A stretch of DNA of 64,000 nt. Source: Pseudopyrenochaeta lycopersici (lineage: Eukaryota; Ascomycota; Dothideomycetes; Pleosporales; Pseudopyrenochaetaceae). This document shows positions 47,376-57,471 of this stretch, one piece after another. The translations under genes were made by a program, and so were the position numbers. The first letter of the stretch is position 1. Each line of letters opens with the position of its first letter. The notes beneath the pieces are model-generated. The model was not told the DNA's origin, made no database searches, and saw only the letters and a program-made list of their open reading frames with translations. The stretch spans positions 620,001 through 684,000 of the forward strand of contig NHZP01000018.1 of the NCBI GenBank assembly GCA_003313425.1. Reading direction: 5' to 3'.

Positions 47376-48545
47376 GGCCCTTCAAGATTTCGTGGGGGAT
47401 CGACGCTCGTGGCGCAGGGAGGCGAGGATGGGTGAGGGTAAGCGGCTGCGAAAGACTAGCGAGCGACGACAGCGAGTGTTGTGCTACAGCCTCTCATCGT
47501 TTGGTTGTGAGAGGGTGCAAAACAGGACAGGTGAGAGGTATGACGGGGCTGCATGTTATACGAACAGCGATGGATCGCCTTAACATTAATCTCCAGTGGC
47601 ACAGCCATGATTCGCCAATCCTTGTTGGGTGTCGCAGCCACTCTGCCCCACTTAAAGCCGTTCCTGCCGCAATCAAGCTTTGGCTCGCCGGCTCAAAATA
47701 GCCCTCGCTGTGTGGCATGCGATGCACTGAATATCAACCCTTGCGCTGTCCTGCAAGCTATCATTGCACTGCGATGGCCCGTGTGCAACAGGTCTTAGAG
47801 CTGGGTGATGTCTGGGGCGGTTGACAGGAACCCCTCAATGAGCGCCCCTCCTTGTGCGGCTGTAACCGACCAGTGCTCACCGGTGCAAGGGTGTTTCTGC
47901 CGCATGTGCAAGTGCCACAGCGTCCGAAGTCGAGCAATGAAACATCTGATCCAGGCTTCAGAAAATAAACGTCATGGCGGCTGGTTGCTATCCTGGACTA
48001 CAGACGCAGGGATCAGCTAGTTAAAAAGGGGTCATCATTCAATAACGTAGACTAAATATTGCTACTGTACCAAACACCAATTCTTAGGGCTAGACAAATG
48101 AAAAGACTCGTCAAAGCGAGCAACTCAGACAACCATTCCTCCATGTGCCAACCCATCCAGTCTTCTATCCCACCGTTCCCAACCTGTTCAAACATCTCCG
48201 TCGCGCCATACCACTCCCGTCCAATAACACCACTGCAATTTCAAACCCTCCACCATGTCCATCCCTGCGAGACTAAGCAATAATATCGCATTGTAATACT
48301 TTTGATGGTGCTAATGAGCGGACCGGAGGACCAAAGACCTCCTTGCAGCGCACTTGCAAATTGAAAATCCACTATCCAGATCAAGGAAATGTTGTGAAGC
48401 AGAGCAATTGCGCTGCGTTGGGAGAAAGGCGGTAGAGATGCGGAAGATCTAGGGAGACATCCAACCAAAGATTGCATAGCGACGCAATGAAACAAGCCGG
48501 CGATACTATGCGCAGCCATGTCTACACGATAACACTCTGTGATAG
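47376..48545. other. Promoter of the transglutaminase-like gene, no gene seen
   Basis: 1.17 kb between tandem minus-strand genes. Short overlapping ORFs lack motifs. Confidence 0.5.
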
Positions 48546-50680
48546 TCACCTCTTACGCTTCTTGTCCTTGATCATGGCAGTGCTCGTAAGGGCCGGGTGC
48601 ATAACATCCACAGGCGTGCTGTAGTCGTGCATTGGCGGGGGAGCCATCGAGGTCGAAGTCGATATGGAGGGTTTCTTCACGGAGACACCCATATGACGTC
48701 CATAGCGTCCTTTCCGGCCGTTGCCTTCATCCTCACTGAGGCAGCCCTCAGCACCAATACCAGCGTCTTTGCAGCGCTGGCAAGGGCGCTGCCGATCACA
48801 GCCTTTCTTGCTCTTACGGCATCGCTGGCACCGGGGCTTGCTTGATAGATCTTCTTCATCGGCAGCAAGCTGGTGTTGAAAGTTCAGCGACGCAGTGGAA
48901 GCCTTGCGTGACTGCGAGGGTAACGAGGTTGGCGACATTGGCGGCTTGCTTGTGCTGTTCACCTTGGCTTTGCTCTTGGGCATAGGCCGAGGCTTAGAAA
49001 TCTTGCCCGACTTACTTGACACTGATGAACGAGCTTTCACTACACCGAGCTGCATTCGCTGATTGCTATGCTCATCAGGCATAACCTCGTCGCTTTCGCC
49101 CTTGAAGGAGACGTCTCTGCCATCTTCATAGTCCTCGCCACTGCTCTCTGCCTCGTCATAATCGGCAGCAATGGTGTTCATTCTTCCCATGTTGTATGAC
49201 AGAGGAGGAAGACCCTCATCCTCGCTACCATCGTCGCTCTCCTCGCTGGAGGAGGCAGCATCGGCCTTGCCACTGAAAGCGTCATCAAGGGTAGAGGTTG
49301 ATGTGCGTCCGTGGGTGGAGAAGTTGGATGCATCGCCCAGGCGCATGAGCTGGCGAGCGACGTCCTCATCCGAGATGACGCTGATGCTGCCAAGCGTGGT
49401 CTCAGGAGTAGGTAGGATTCCACCGCTACCAGAGTAACGGTAATGAGCATGATGTCCCGAGCCTCGTGTGCGAGACCTGTGCCCTTGTACTGGGCCACTT
49501 GAGGCAGAGTACGGAGTCACCAACCCTTGTAGATATGCGCCCTCACTCTGGCCGTAACTCTGAGGGGAGGGTAAGGGATGCGAATACGAAAACGTTTGCT
49601 GATTGACAGAGTAGGGCGAACCGGCAGTGTTGCCGCTAATGCGGCGTTGAGGAGAGACAGACGACAGTGAAGCTGTCATGGGGACCTGAGGAGGCACGAA
49701 TAGAGGCAGCTCCTAAGCAAGGGATGGCGATTAGATGGCTGCACGTTACAATTCAGAACTTGAGCACATACCGAGCTGTCAAACTTCGCACGCTTCCGAC
49801 GCCCACCCTCGACAATGTTATCGACACTAATGTCAGCACTTGCAAGCGGCTCCTTCCTGGAGCGACGCGAGCTTGTGACAGAACCATGGTCACCGTCGCT
49901 GTCGCTGTAGCCTTCGCCATGAGCATCAGCGAAGCTGCCATGGGAACTATTGCCGCGACTCTTCACAGAGGGGCGCATTCGTTTGCTAGCAGAAGCACTT
50001 CTCCTGCCACGGCCTGGTTGTGGAGATTGGCTCTGGCGCGCATTGCGAGACCCGGCCCTCGAACCAGCTTGGTGGTGAAGCACAGGCGGCAGCATCTGGA
50101 ACGCCTCATCAAGGTGAGGACGAGGGCGGCGAGGCGACGCCGTTGGTTGGCGCGGAGCAGGCGAGTAGTCTTCAGCGTCAGGGTCTTCAGGAGAGACTCG
50201 TACATAGACGACCATGCCATGCTCGAAGTTCTCAAACCTTGCAATCAGAATGCTGCCGTGGCGGTCCTCGAAGATGACGCCCCTGCGCTCATACAAACCG
50301 TAGAAGTTCTTGACGGTTGTGATTATGGAATCGGTTGTATCGTGGGGGTAGATGTTCACCCGCATTGGCAGACGAGCCTTGTGGGCTGGGGACTGGGGGA
50401 GCAGCAGTTCGAAGCTAATGTGCTTGGGCTGGACTTGCTTTGTGGGCGACAGCGAATCATGCGCCGAGCCCGTTTCTGTGCTCGGATAGACATCCATCAT
50501 GCTCGAGTCCTCTCTTTGGGGGAGCATGTCGTATTCAGAAACTGACCGCCGGGACTCGTGGTGCCGGCCCGCCAGAAGCTCCTCGACGGAGTCAGGGAAT
50601 CGTGGTGCGCCTGGGCCCCGAGATTCCGCGAGCAGAGTGGAAACTTGCATGTCCAGTCTGCCTGGCGTGGAGCTTGTCAT
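48546..50680 (-). CDS. Putative transcription factor with C-terminal Zn2Cys6 cluster
   Basis: Two minus-strand exons, 50680-49772 and 49712-48546, join in phase 0 (59-nt intron) to give 691 residues. Residues about 84-162 form an ordered domain: HISFELLLPQSPAHKARL, MRVNIYPHDTTDSIITTVKN, YGLYERRGVIFEDRHGSILI, HGMVVYVRV. It resembles a ubiquitin-like or PB1-like fold (inference). Most of the rest is Ser/Pro/Arg-rich with acidic patches (SSSEESDDGSEDEG). A binuclear cluster lies at residues 598-627 (Cys598-x2-Cys601-x6-Cys608-x5-Cys614-x2-Cys617-x9-Cys627) flanked by basic residues, and the protein ends in KDKKRKR. A cluster close to the C-terminus is rare, since most are N-terminal. I do not recognise a named orthologue. 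Faces cyclin B across a 2.9-kb spacer. Confidence 0.85.
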
Positions 50681-53545
50681 TCAAGGCCTCTGCGCCGAGA
50701 TTCGGTGTGTGTGGTCTGGATGGGCGGTGCACCGATCTGCCGGTGTCGCAAGGGTTCGGAGGGAATGACGGTTGGGGAGGGATTATCAAGCGTCGAGTCT
50801 GGGGTTGAAATTGTTAGCAGATGGCTTCCGATGATGGTTCGTGGAGTTCTCAATGGTGCTCATTGTGGCCCCGAAAGGCCTCGTTGAGTGGGATGCTGTT
50901 GGGAGTCGTCACCGCTGCCGGTTGGTTGGCGTGCAGGGAGGACCCAACGGCAGCGCTGCAGCACTCGAGAGCCGCCATCATACAAGACCATAGATGCCGA
51001 TCCGGTCGCATAAGCATACTGAAAGACATACATACCGGCAGTGGTGTTCAAAGCACCCGATGGGGTCTAATGGGGCGCTGCGATCTGATTCCGTATACCG
51101 CCGCTGGCTGCCAACGTCAGGTTAGCGGCCAGATGCGCACAGCACAAAGGGGGCCATGAGAGTGTAGGATTGTGGTTCTGGGAGCACTGGGTGCTTGATG
51201 AGCATGCTGGGGACTTACGAGAGGGTGGTTGTGTTGGTGGGCCCACAGAGGTGTGTGTGGTAGAGAAGAGGAGGGATGGAGATGGCTCAGGTGGGTAAGG
51301 GTATTAGCGAACGACGACACCAGCAACTTGGGACCGCTAAATGGCAACAACGCAACCTCGAAGCGTGCCCGAACTTGCAGATAGTTGGTCGCCTTTGCAT
51401 GCAAAATCATTACTGGGGGTACTTGCATTGGCAGAATACCAGAGACACTGCAGCGCATTCTCCTTGTTCAGCGCATCTGAAGGCGCTTCAACTGATATCG
51501 GGCAGAGATACAGTCCCAAGGAACAGACAGCCTTCAGGCAGGTACTTCAGGCTAGACAGACATCATAATCGAATCACATCACAGCTGTTGCGACTGTCTT
51601 TGATGCGTGCCATTTGAAGTCGAAACATAGGAAAGCTCCGGGCGGCAGCTATGCGCCCAATTGTTGGACCAGCTTAGAATGCATGCCACAAGACAAGCAA
51701 ATCGCTTGCTGACCAGCATCACATTATCTTCGCACAAGACGGCTCGATAGCTGTTGCCATGGCGCTCGTGAGTTTCCGGACTTGGCGAATAGGCTGATAC
51801 ACTGCTTTGTTGGCCGATCCATGTGAACAGAACAGCGCAGACCCAAAATCGAGCACCCTGTTGCGCAGCCCCAAATCATTTGATGGCACTCAGAAAGCTC
51901 GACATCGAGGTCGCCTCTAAGCGCACATGATTTTAGGAGGCCTAAGAGCTTCTAATTCCCCAGATGGGGCGAAGCGCTGCGGATTCGTTGGCAGCTGGGG
52001 CTCGGCGTCTATTGGAGAGACCTCCGTGCAACCATCAATGCCAAACACCTGCTCGTGAAGGCTCCTTTCGCAGACGACTATGACGGCCGTGAAATCGCCT
52101 AACAGACTAGAGTTCGAACGAATCATTTGCTCGTTATGCGACCAAGGTAGAGGCTGTATATGCCACCTGAGGATTTCTGGGAGTACTAGCACGACGAGTG
52201 TCGCAAAAACGCAATAGGAATCAATCCCCAGCATTTCTGCATCTCTACGCTGTAAGAGCGTGGATCCTGCACTGTACTGCGCTCCCCTCGCTGCTTGACA
52301 ATTTTGCTGCTGAAGTTTTCGGCTCTGCATGTGCACGAACGAGCTTCGCAGAGCGTACATACGTAGCGCTGCACGCGGATTACTAGATTCGTGGCATGGA
52401 TAGCCGGTTCTAGAGTGATGAGGGGTCGATCGTCAACAATAGCTATCCCGCACTTTGCGCAAACAGTTTCCAGACGGAATCACGGTCGCGGACCCTCGGA
52501 AAAGGCAATTTTCGCAAAGTGGGCTCAATGCGATCTCGTTACGGATGTTGGCGCTCCACTTCAATGTGTCGGTGAAGCCCTCGGCCCAGGGCCTGCGGGG
52601 ACAAAGCAAGCGAGAGATGCGAGAACAACACCGAGACGAAGACGTTCAGCGTACTTCAAGCGAATCCAACCTTCCCAGACGGCCTGGAGCATTGGCACCG
52701 CGAAAAGAGCAAGTGTAGGCGGCAGTTTGACATCTGGTGGCGATGCGCTCAACGATAGGCTGTGCGCTGCGCATAGCGGGTCAGTTTTCGGGGGCCGTGA
52801 GCAGCACCATGGTCGCTACCGCGATAGAAGCCATACTCAAGCACTGGCGACTGGCTTCAGAGTTTGTTATGACAATATTGGATGTCAACAAGGTGTTTCA
52901 AAGAAGGTCGGAGTCAAGAGGCCTGCACGTGATAGCGCTCCTGTTACGCATCAACGACAGGGTCCTGGCCGATCAACAGACGCGCCGCGGAGCAGGTAGG
53001 TAGAACACCTGACGAAGGAGTTGTAAAATCGTTACAAGTGACGGGATAGCATCATAAGGTAACAGAAAGTACTGAGACGGTTTATTGAAGCTGCATCTCA
53101 TGTGTGGCGGAGAGCGCATCAAGAAATGACATTTTGACGTTCTTGATGGTCCCGCGTTTCTACCTGAAAATGACGTGTCCGTCCCGTTGTGGCAAGAGCG
53201 TTGCTATGGCCACTTTAGGAATGGTGGCATAATCCCTGTCCAAGCTCTAGCTTACTTTCGCGTTTGGCCATTGTTTACCCAGCTCGAACTCTGTATATAT
53301 CTTCGACACCCAGCAAGGCTGTTGTTGTCAACACCACATTTCGCGCCACTCGACAATATTCGCCCGTCTATCTCATCGTCGCCCAATTAGATGGAGAGTT
53401 TCTTTATATCGGCCACTGATTTGTAGCGCTGCGACCAAAACGCTGCCCCTATCGAGCCATCGCCAACAAAGACTTTCGCAACAGTCGCTGTCTACATAAC
53501 ATCCATTCAGAGAACATCAGCATCAATTGATAGACTGAGAACATC
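50681..53545. other. Divergent 2.9-kb spacer, no gene supported
   Basis: Separates the minus-strand zinc-cluster factor from cyclin B. The longest ORF (plus, 52391-52999, 202 codons) is Arg/Ser-rich, overlaps other-frame ORFs, and has no conserved block, so I leave it out. A TATATAT run at 53292-53298 is the only core-promoter-like site near cyclin B. Confidence 0.45.
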
Positions 53546-55576
53546 ATGGACGCCAAGGTAAGCCTTTTTCTCACCTGCCTGGACTTTCACATCGTCGGCG
53601 CCAGAGCAAATCACCTTTGTTATTCTGTACACTACATCCATCTCAATCCACGCCTTCACCCAGACATCACCCCAACATTCACTGACAGGGTCTTTGTACA
53701 GCCACAGCGCCCTATGCGGGCACTCCGTATACGCGACGAAAACGCGCCGCCTCAGCTTCCCACTGGAAAGGCTCTGCACTCGCGCAATAAGTCGACGCCT
53801 GTACTCTCAACACTGATGCAGGTCGGAGGCATCAAGGCAGCCGCGGTCAAGCGGACCGTATTCGCAGACGTCAGCAATACAACCCGGCAGGCAGTAGCGA
53901 AGGATGACTTGCAGGTGCCCAGCAAGAAGAAGACCGTCGACATCCTCAAGGACCCAGTCGTTGTCGCAACCAAAGAGCTGACAAAACCTGGCGCGTTGCT
54001 TCGACCTGCACAGCGTCCCCTGAGCAACATCAGATCGCAAAGCAACGCTTCCAACGGCACTGACTCAATCGCGTCGGCAGTACCCAAGCATGTCACGCTC
54101 GACGTTAGCCAACAGCCCGTGAACGCCAGGAAGATCTCATCAAAGAAGTCAACCGTCTTCAAAGAGCCACGCTCTGTACCAGTACCAGAGGAACCAATTT
54201 TGCCCGTATCCTCGCGTCAACAACTCATCTCCCAGCCATCTTCATTTCCGAACGTGGACCGTGCATCAGCACTGGCTAAAGAGCCTGCGACTATTCCAGA
54301 TGAGGCTCTCCCTGAGCCACGGGAAGAACATAGCAATGCGAAGAACGTCGAGACTCAAGTCGACCTGGAAGACAAGTATGAATACCTCGACGCTCTTGAA
54401 GAACAAGCACGTGTGCTCGAGCAGGAGCGCAACGACGAGCTCGCCAAAGCCAATGGGCTGAACGGCCTTGAGCGAGAGGAGTACTGGGACGAGGATGAGG
54501 AAGAAGAGTATTATGACGCTGACGGCTATACTACTGCCCGTTCTCTGCGCTCGCGTGGTGACAACACAACCGGCGGCGTCACCCTTGTCCTCGCCCCAAG
54601 GGTTACGGCCAAGACCCAGCGGGAACTTGAGGCAGCCAGAGTATATGTGGAAGCAAATCGATGCGCTGAAGATGTCGAGGACGAGCAGTGGGATACATCC
54701 ATGGTCGCCGAATACGGCGATGAGATCTTTGAATACATGCATGCCCTCGAGGAGCGCATGAAGCCAAACGCATCATATATGGACCACCAGGCTGAGATTC
54801 AATGGTCGATGCGGTCAGTGCTCATGGACTGGCTCGTCCAAGTCCACAACCGATTCACGTTGCTTCCTGAGACGCTATTCCTTGCCGTCAACTACGTTGA
54901 CCGCTTCCTCTCATGCAAGGTTGTCTCCCTTGGCAAGTTGCAGCTTGTCGGTGCAACTGCCCTCTTTGTTGCCGCTAAGTACGAGGAGATCAATTGCCCC
55001 TCTGTCCAAGAAATTGTGTACATGGTTGATGGTGCCTATACCGCCGACGAGGTCCTAAAGGCCGAGCGCTTCATGCTGAGCATGCTTCAATTCGAGTTGG
55101 GCTGGCCAGGCCCGATGAGCTTCTTGCGTCGTATCAGCAAGGCTGATGACTACGACCTCGAAACCAGGACACTAGCAAAGTACTTCCTTGAGATCACCGT
55201 CATGGATGAGCGATTCGTCGGCTGCGCTCCAAGCTTCCTCTCCGCTGGAGCTCACTGCCTCGCGCGCTTCATGCTCAAGAAGGGTGATTGGGTATGTCAT
55301 CCTGTTTTCTTGCCTTACCTACCTGCTAACAATGACCAGTCTCAAGCTCATGTGCACTATTCTGGATATACTCTGAATCAACTTCGACAGCTGCTATCCG
55401 TCATCCTCGAGTGTTGCGACAATCCTCAAAAGCATCACGCAGCCGTGTACGAGAAGTACACTGACAAGCGTTACAAGCGCGCCTCTATCTTTGTGGAGTC
55501 GGAGATCAGCAAGGGCTTTGAGCTTCCTCTCGTGTCTCGGGACAGCTTCGCTAGTCAGACCTGGAGGCGGAAGTGA
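53546..55576 (+). CDS. B-type mitotic cyclin (NimE/Cdc13-like)
   Basis: Activator of the mitotic CDK at G2/M. Three exons, 53546-53557, 53702-55291 and 55340-55576, give 612 residues. Exon 1 encodes only MDAK; splicing joins it to PQRPMRALRIRDEN. A destruction-box-like RTVFADVSN lies at about residues 55-63, with Phe in place of the usual Leu. The acidic, coiled region at 250-320 is typical of fungal B cyclins. Cyclin_N starts at EYGDEIFEYMHALEE and contains SMRSVLMDWLVQVHNRF and LFVAAKYEEINCPSV; cyclin_C follows (YFLEITVMDERF, AHCLARFML). Both introns (144 and 48 nt) are multiples of three and open in frame, so retention would not truncate the protein. The protein is longer than the roughly 480-residue NimE, because of its N-terminal region. 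Confidence 0.95.
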   Translation: MDAKVSLFLTCLDFHIVGARANHLCYSVHYIHLNPRLHPDITPTFTDRVFVQPQRPMRALRIRDENAPPQLPTGKALHSRNKSTPVLSTLMQVGGIKAAAVKRTVFADVSNTTRQAVAKDDLQVPSKKKTVDILKDPVVVATKELTKPGALLRPAQRPLSNIRSQSNASNGTDSIASAVPKHVTLDVSQQPVNARKISSKKSTVFKEPRSVPVPEEPILPVSSRQQLISQPSSFPNVDRASALAKEPATIPDEALPEPREEHSNAKNVETQVDLEDKYEYLDALEEQARVLEQERNDELAKANGLNGLEREEYWDEDEEEEYYDADGYTTARSLRSRGDNTTGGVTLVLAPRVTAKTQRELEAARVYVEANRCAEDVEDEQWDTSMVAEYGDEIFEYMHALEERMKPNASYMDHQAEIQWSMRSVLMDWLVQVHNRFTLLPETLFLAVNYVDRFLSCKVVSLGKLQLVGATALFVAAKYEEINCPSVQEIVYMVDGAYTADEVLKAERFMLSMLQFELGWPGPMSFLRRISKADDYDLETRTLAKYFLEITVMDERFVGCAPSFLSAGAHCLARFMLKKGDWVCHPVFLPYLPANNDQSQAHVHYSGYTLNQLRQLLSVILECCDNPQKHHAAVYEKYTDKRYKRASIFVESEISKGFELPLVSRDSFASQTWRRK

Positions 55577-56745
55577 ATAGCCCACTTGCCTCCATGCTGC
55601 TTGTAACTTGACTGTTCTGACGAGCTTGATAGGGGTCGTGTAACAACGTACTTCAATCAACTCGATCAGCAGCATCCGTCAGTTAGTAACGCAGTAGCCC
55701 AAGCCAGCCACCTCGCTATGACTGCACACCAGCACCATCATGGCCACCATAGAAATCCTCTCCATTCTTGCTTATTGTTTACCGACAACACACGGCGCTT
55801 TGGCGGTATATTGGAACAGGCTCATCCGCAACAATATTCCAACTTCTCACTTCCTCCACCCTCGCTCCATTAGGCGCATGGCGCCTACAGTTTTCCAGCA
55901 TAATCCCCGTCGACCCTTTCTGCACCTTTTCTACATTGGCTATTTCGCTTCATCTCTACTAGGCAACCCAACGAAGCAGATCGCGAATTTTCTTGGGAAT
56001 TGGAAGCACAAAAGAGCCCGGTAGTCATCTTCGCTTCAACCTGTATTTTCTTGCATTGGCAGTCTGGTTCTTTGTACCCCATCACGAAGACACGAAGTCA
56101 TGAACACCCGCACATTAGCTTAATCACAATCACCATGGCGCGCCGAAGACCGGTCCCTTTTCTCCTTTGTTCTCCTTTGGCGGCTTTGGTGGGTTTCAAT
56201 GCAAGGCGCATAGACTGACATCGCACATTTCGCGAGAGGTCATGGTTGGGTTTTATTCTGCGAATGGCGCAAGAGTCCGTACCTCGAATATTTTCGTAGA
56301 CAAGAAAAGCGCCTAATGCTTGCCTCTTCTTCAATACCTGTCTTTTGCATTCGTGTGCCTGATTTATCTGCGATGTTATTGTTATACAAGTGCATAGACA
56401 TCGTCATTACTCTTAATCGTTTCATCACTGCACATGATGCTCTGGAGAACTTGCACATTGAGGTGGAGCGTGTTCATCGTCTATGGCTTCAAATTTTGCC
56501 TGTGCTCTCCATGCTCTAGTTTCCTTTTGCGTGTTACATCTCGCCATCGGATGTTGTGCCGCCCAGGTAACGCCCGCTGCGTTCCCAAAACTTCGCGCTT
56601 CTTACTATGCCTTTCTGTTGCGCGGTCTCCTAGCTCGGGTATATAAATCATGGTCGTAGTCGTTAATCATCGTTCCCTTAACTAGATGCACCATCTACCC
56701 TAGTAAAGTGCCATGCTTTTGCAGAGAGTCAAGCAGCCAAGTGCA
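55577..56745. other. Intergenic, tail-to-tail cyclin B / LSM3
   Basis: 1.17 kb of 3' flanks. A 94-codon ORF at 55740-56024 starts with ATG but has no motif and lies in the probable cyclin 3' UTR. Confidence 0.5.
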
Positions 56746-57159
56746 CTATGAAGCTCCCTCTGCCGGTGCAATCAATACGACTGAATCGCCTATCGCTGTG
56801 TCAGTACTCTATATATACCCAATTGCGTCTTTATGGCATACCTCGCACGAACAACATCTCGCTTTGCTTCTTCACTGTCCTGACCCTGGGTTCCTGGTCC
56901 TCCTCTTCCTCCTCTGCCACAAATATGGTCTCTTCGACGTCTCCGAGAACAAGGTTGCAATGCGAGTCGTATGCCTGATATGCGCAGTTAGTATATACGC
57001 CCTTGCGATCGCAAACTTGAGAGTCCTGAGCTTTGGATGTGAACGTACGTGTAATCTTCCCTTCAGCTCACGATCGCCGCGCAATTTGACAATGACAACT
57101 TCGTCAATGCAGAGGCGCACAAGGTCGAGAGGCTCATTGGTCTCGTCTTTTTCATCCAT
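56746..57159 (-). CDS. LSM3: U6 snRNA-associated Sm-like protein LSm3
   Basis: Subunit of the LSm2-8 (U6 snRNA) and LSm1-7 (mRNA decay) rings. Three minus-strand exons, 57159-57049, 56974-56842 and 56789-56746, join in phase to give 95 residues, the normal size. Exon 1 reads [20 protein letters not shown] and [12 protein letters not shown] (Sm1 motif); exon 2 reads [19 protein letters not shown] with an acidic stretch and EMLFVRG; exon 3 completes Sm2 as [10 protein letters not shown]. The two introns are 74 and 52 nt. No single exon is long enough to stand out as an open reading frame. Start at 57159 chosen as the only ATG of the exon; a further 5' micro-exon cannot be excluded. Divergent from the YAP1-binding-type gene. 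Confidence 0.95.
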
Positions 57160-57471
57160 TTTGGTGGTGCGTAGTTGGAGTCGTGATAATTGGAGCTTTG
57201 AAACGTTTGTTTGCGAGGTACAACTTTGGCCTCCAGCGATCGTGCTTGGCGGAAGCGGGGAGCTGACGGGTAAGCTAGAGCGTTACAAGTTATAGTGCGG
57301 GACATTGCGTCAGTCTGCCAGGTCCAGCCGGTGCGCTTGCTGCCTCGTCAACAAACTGTAACTGCCCGCTGTCTCCACGCCCTAGCACTAACATACCACA
57401 ACGTGGGAGCTTGCACTATAGTAAAAACTCACCAAAACTTCTATTGCAATCAAATTCGAAAGTGAAACAGT
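57160..57471. promoter_or_regulatory. Compact divergent promoter, LSM3 / YBP-type gene
   Basis: 312-bp head-to-head spacer. No separate gene; no distinct site recognised. Confidence 0.5.

Noticed and set aside
52391..52999. 202-codon plus-strand ORF
   Set aside because: Arg/Ser-rich composition, overlapped by ORFs in other frames, no conserved motif and no splice-compatible extensions.
55740..56024. 94-residue ORF starting with ATG after cyclin B
   Set aside because: No recognisable motif; best explained as 3' UTR sequence.
56708..57295. 195-residue plus-strand ORF
   Set aside because: Antisense shadow of the LSM3 exons, which carry clear Sm motifs.
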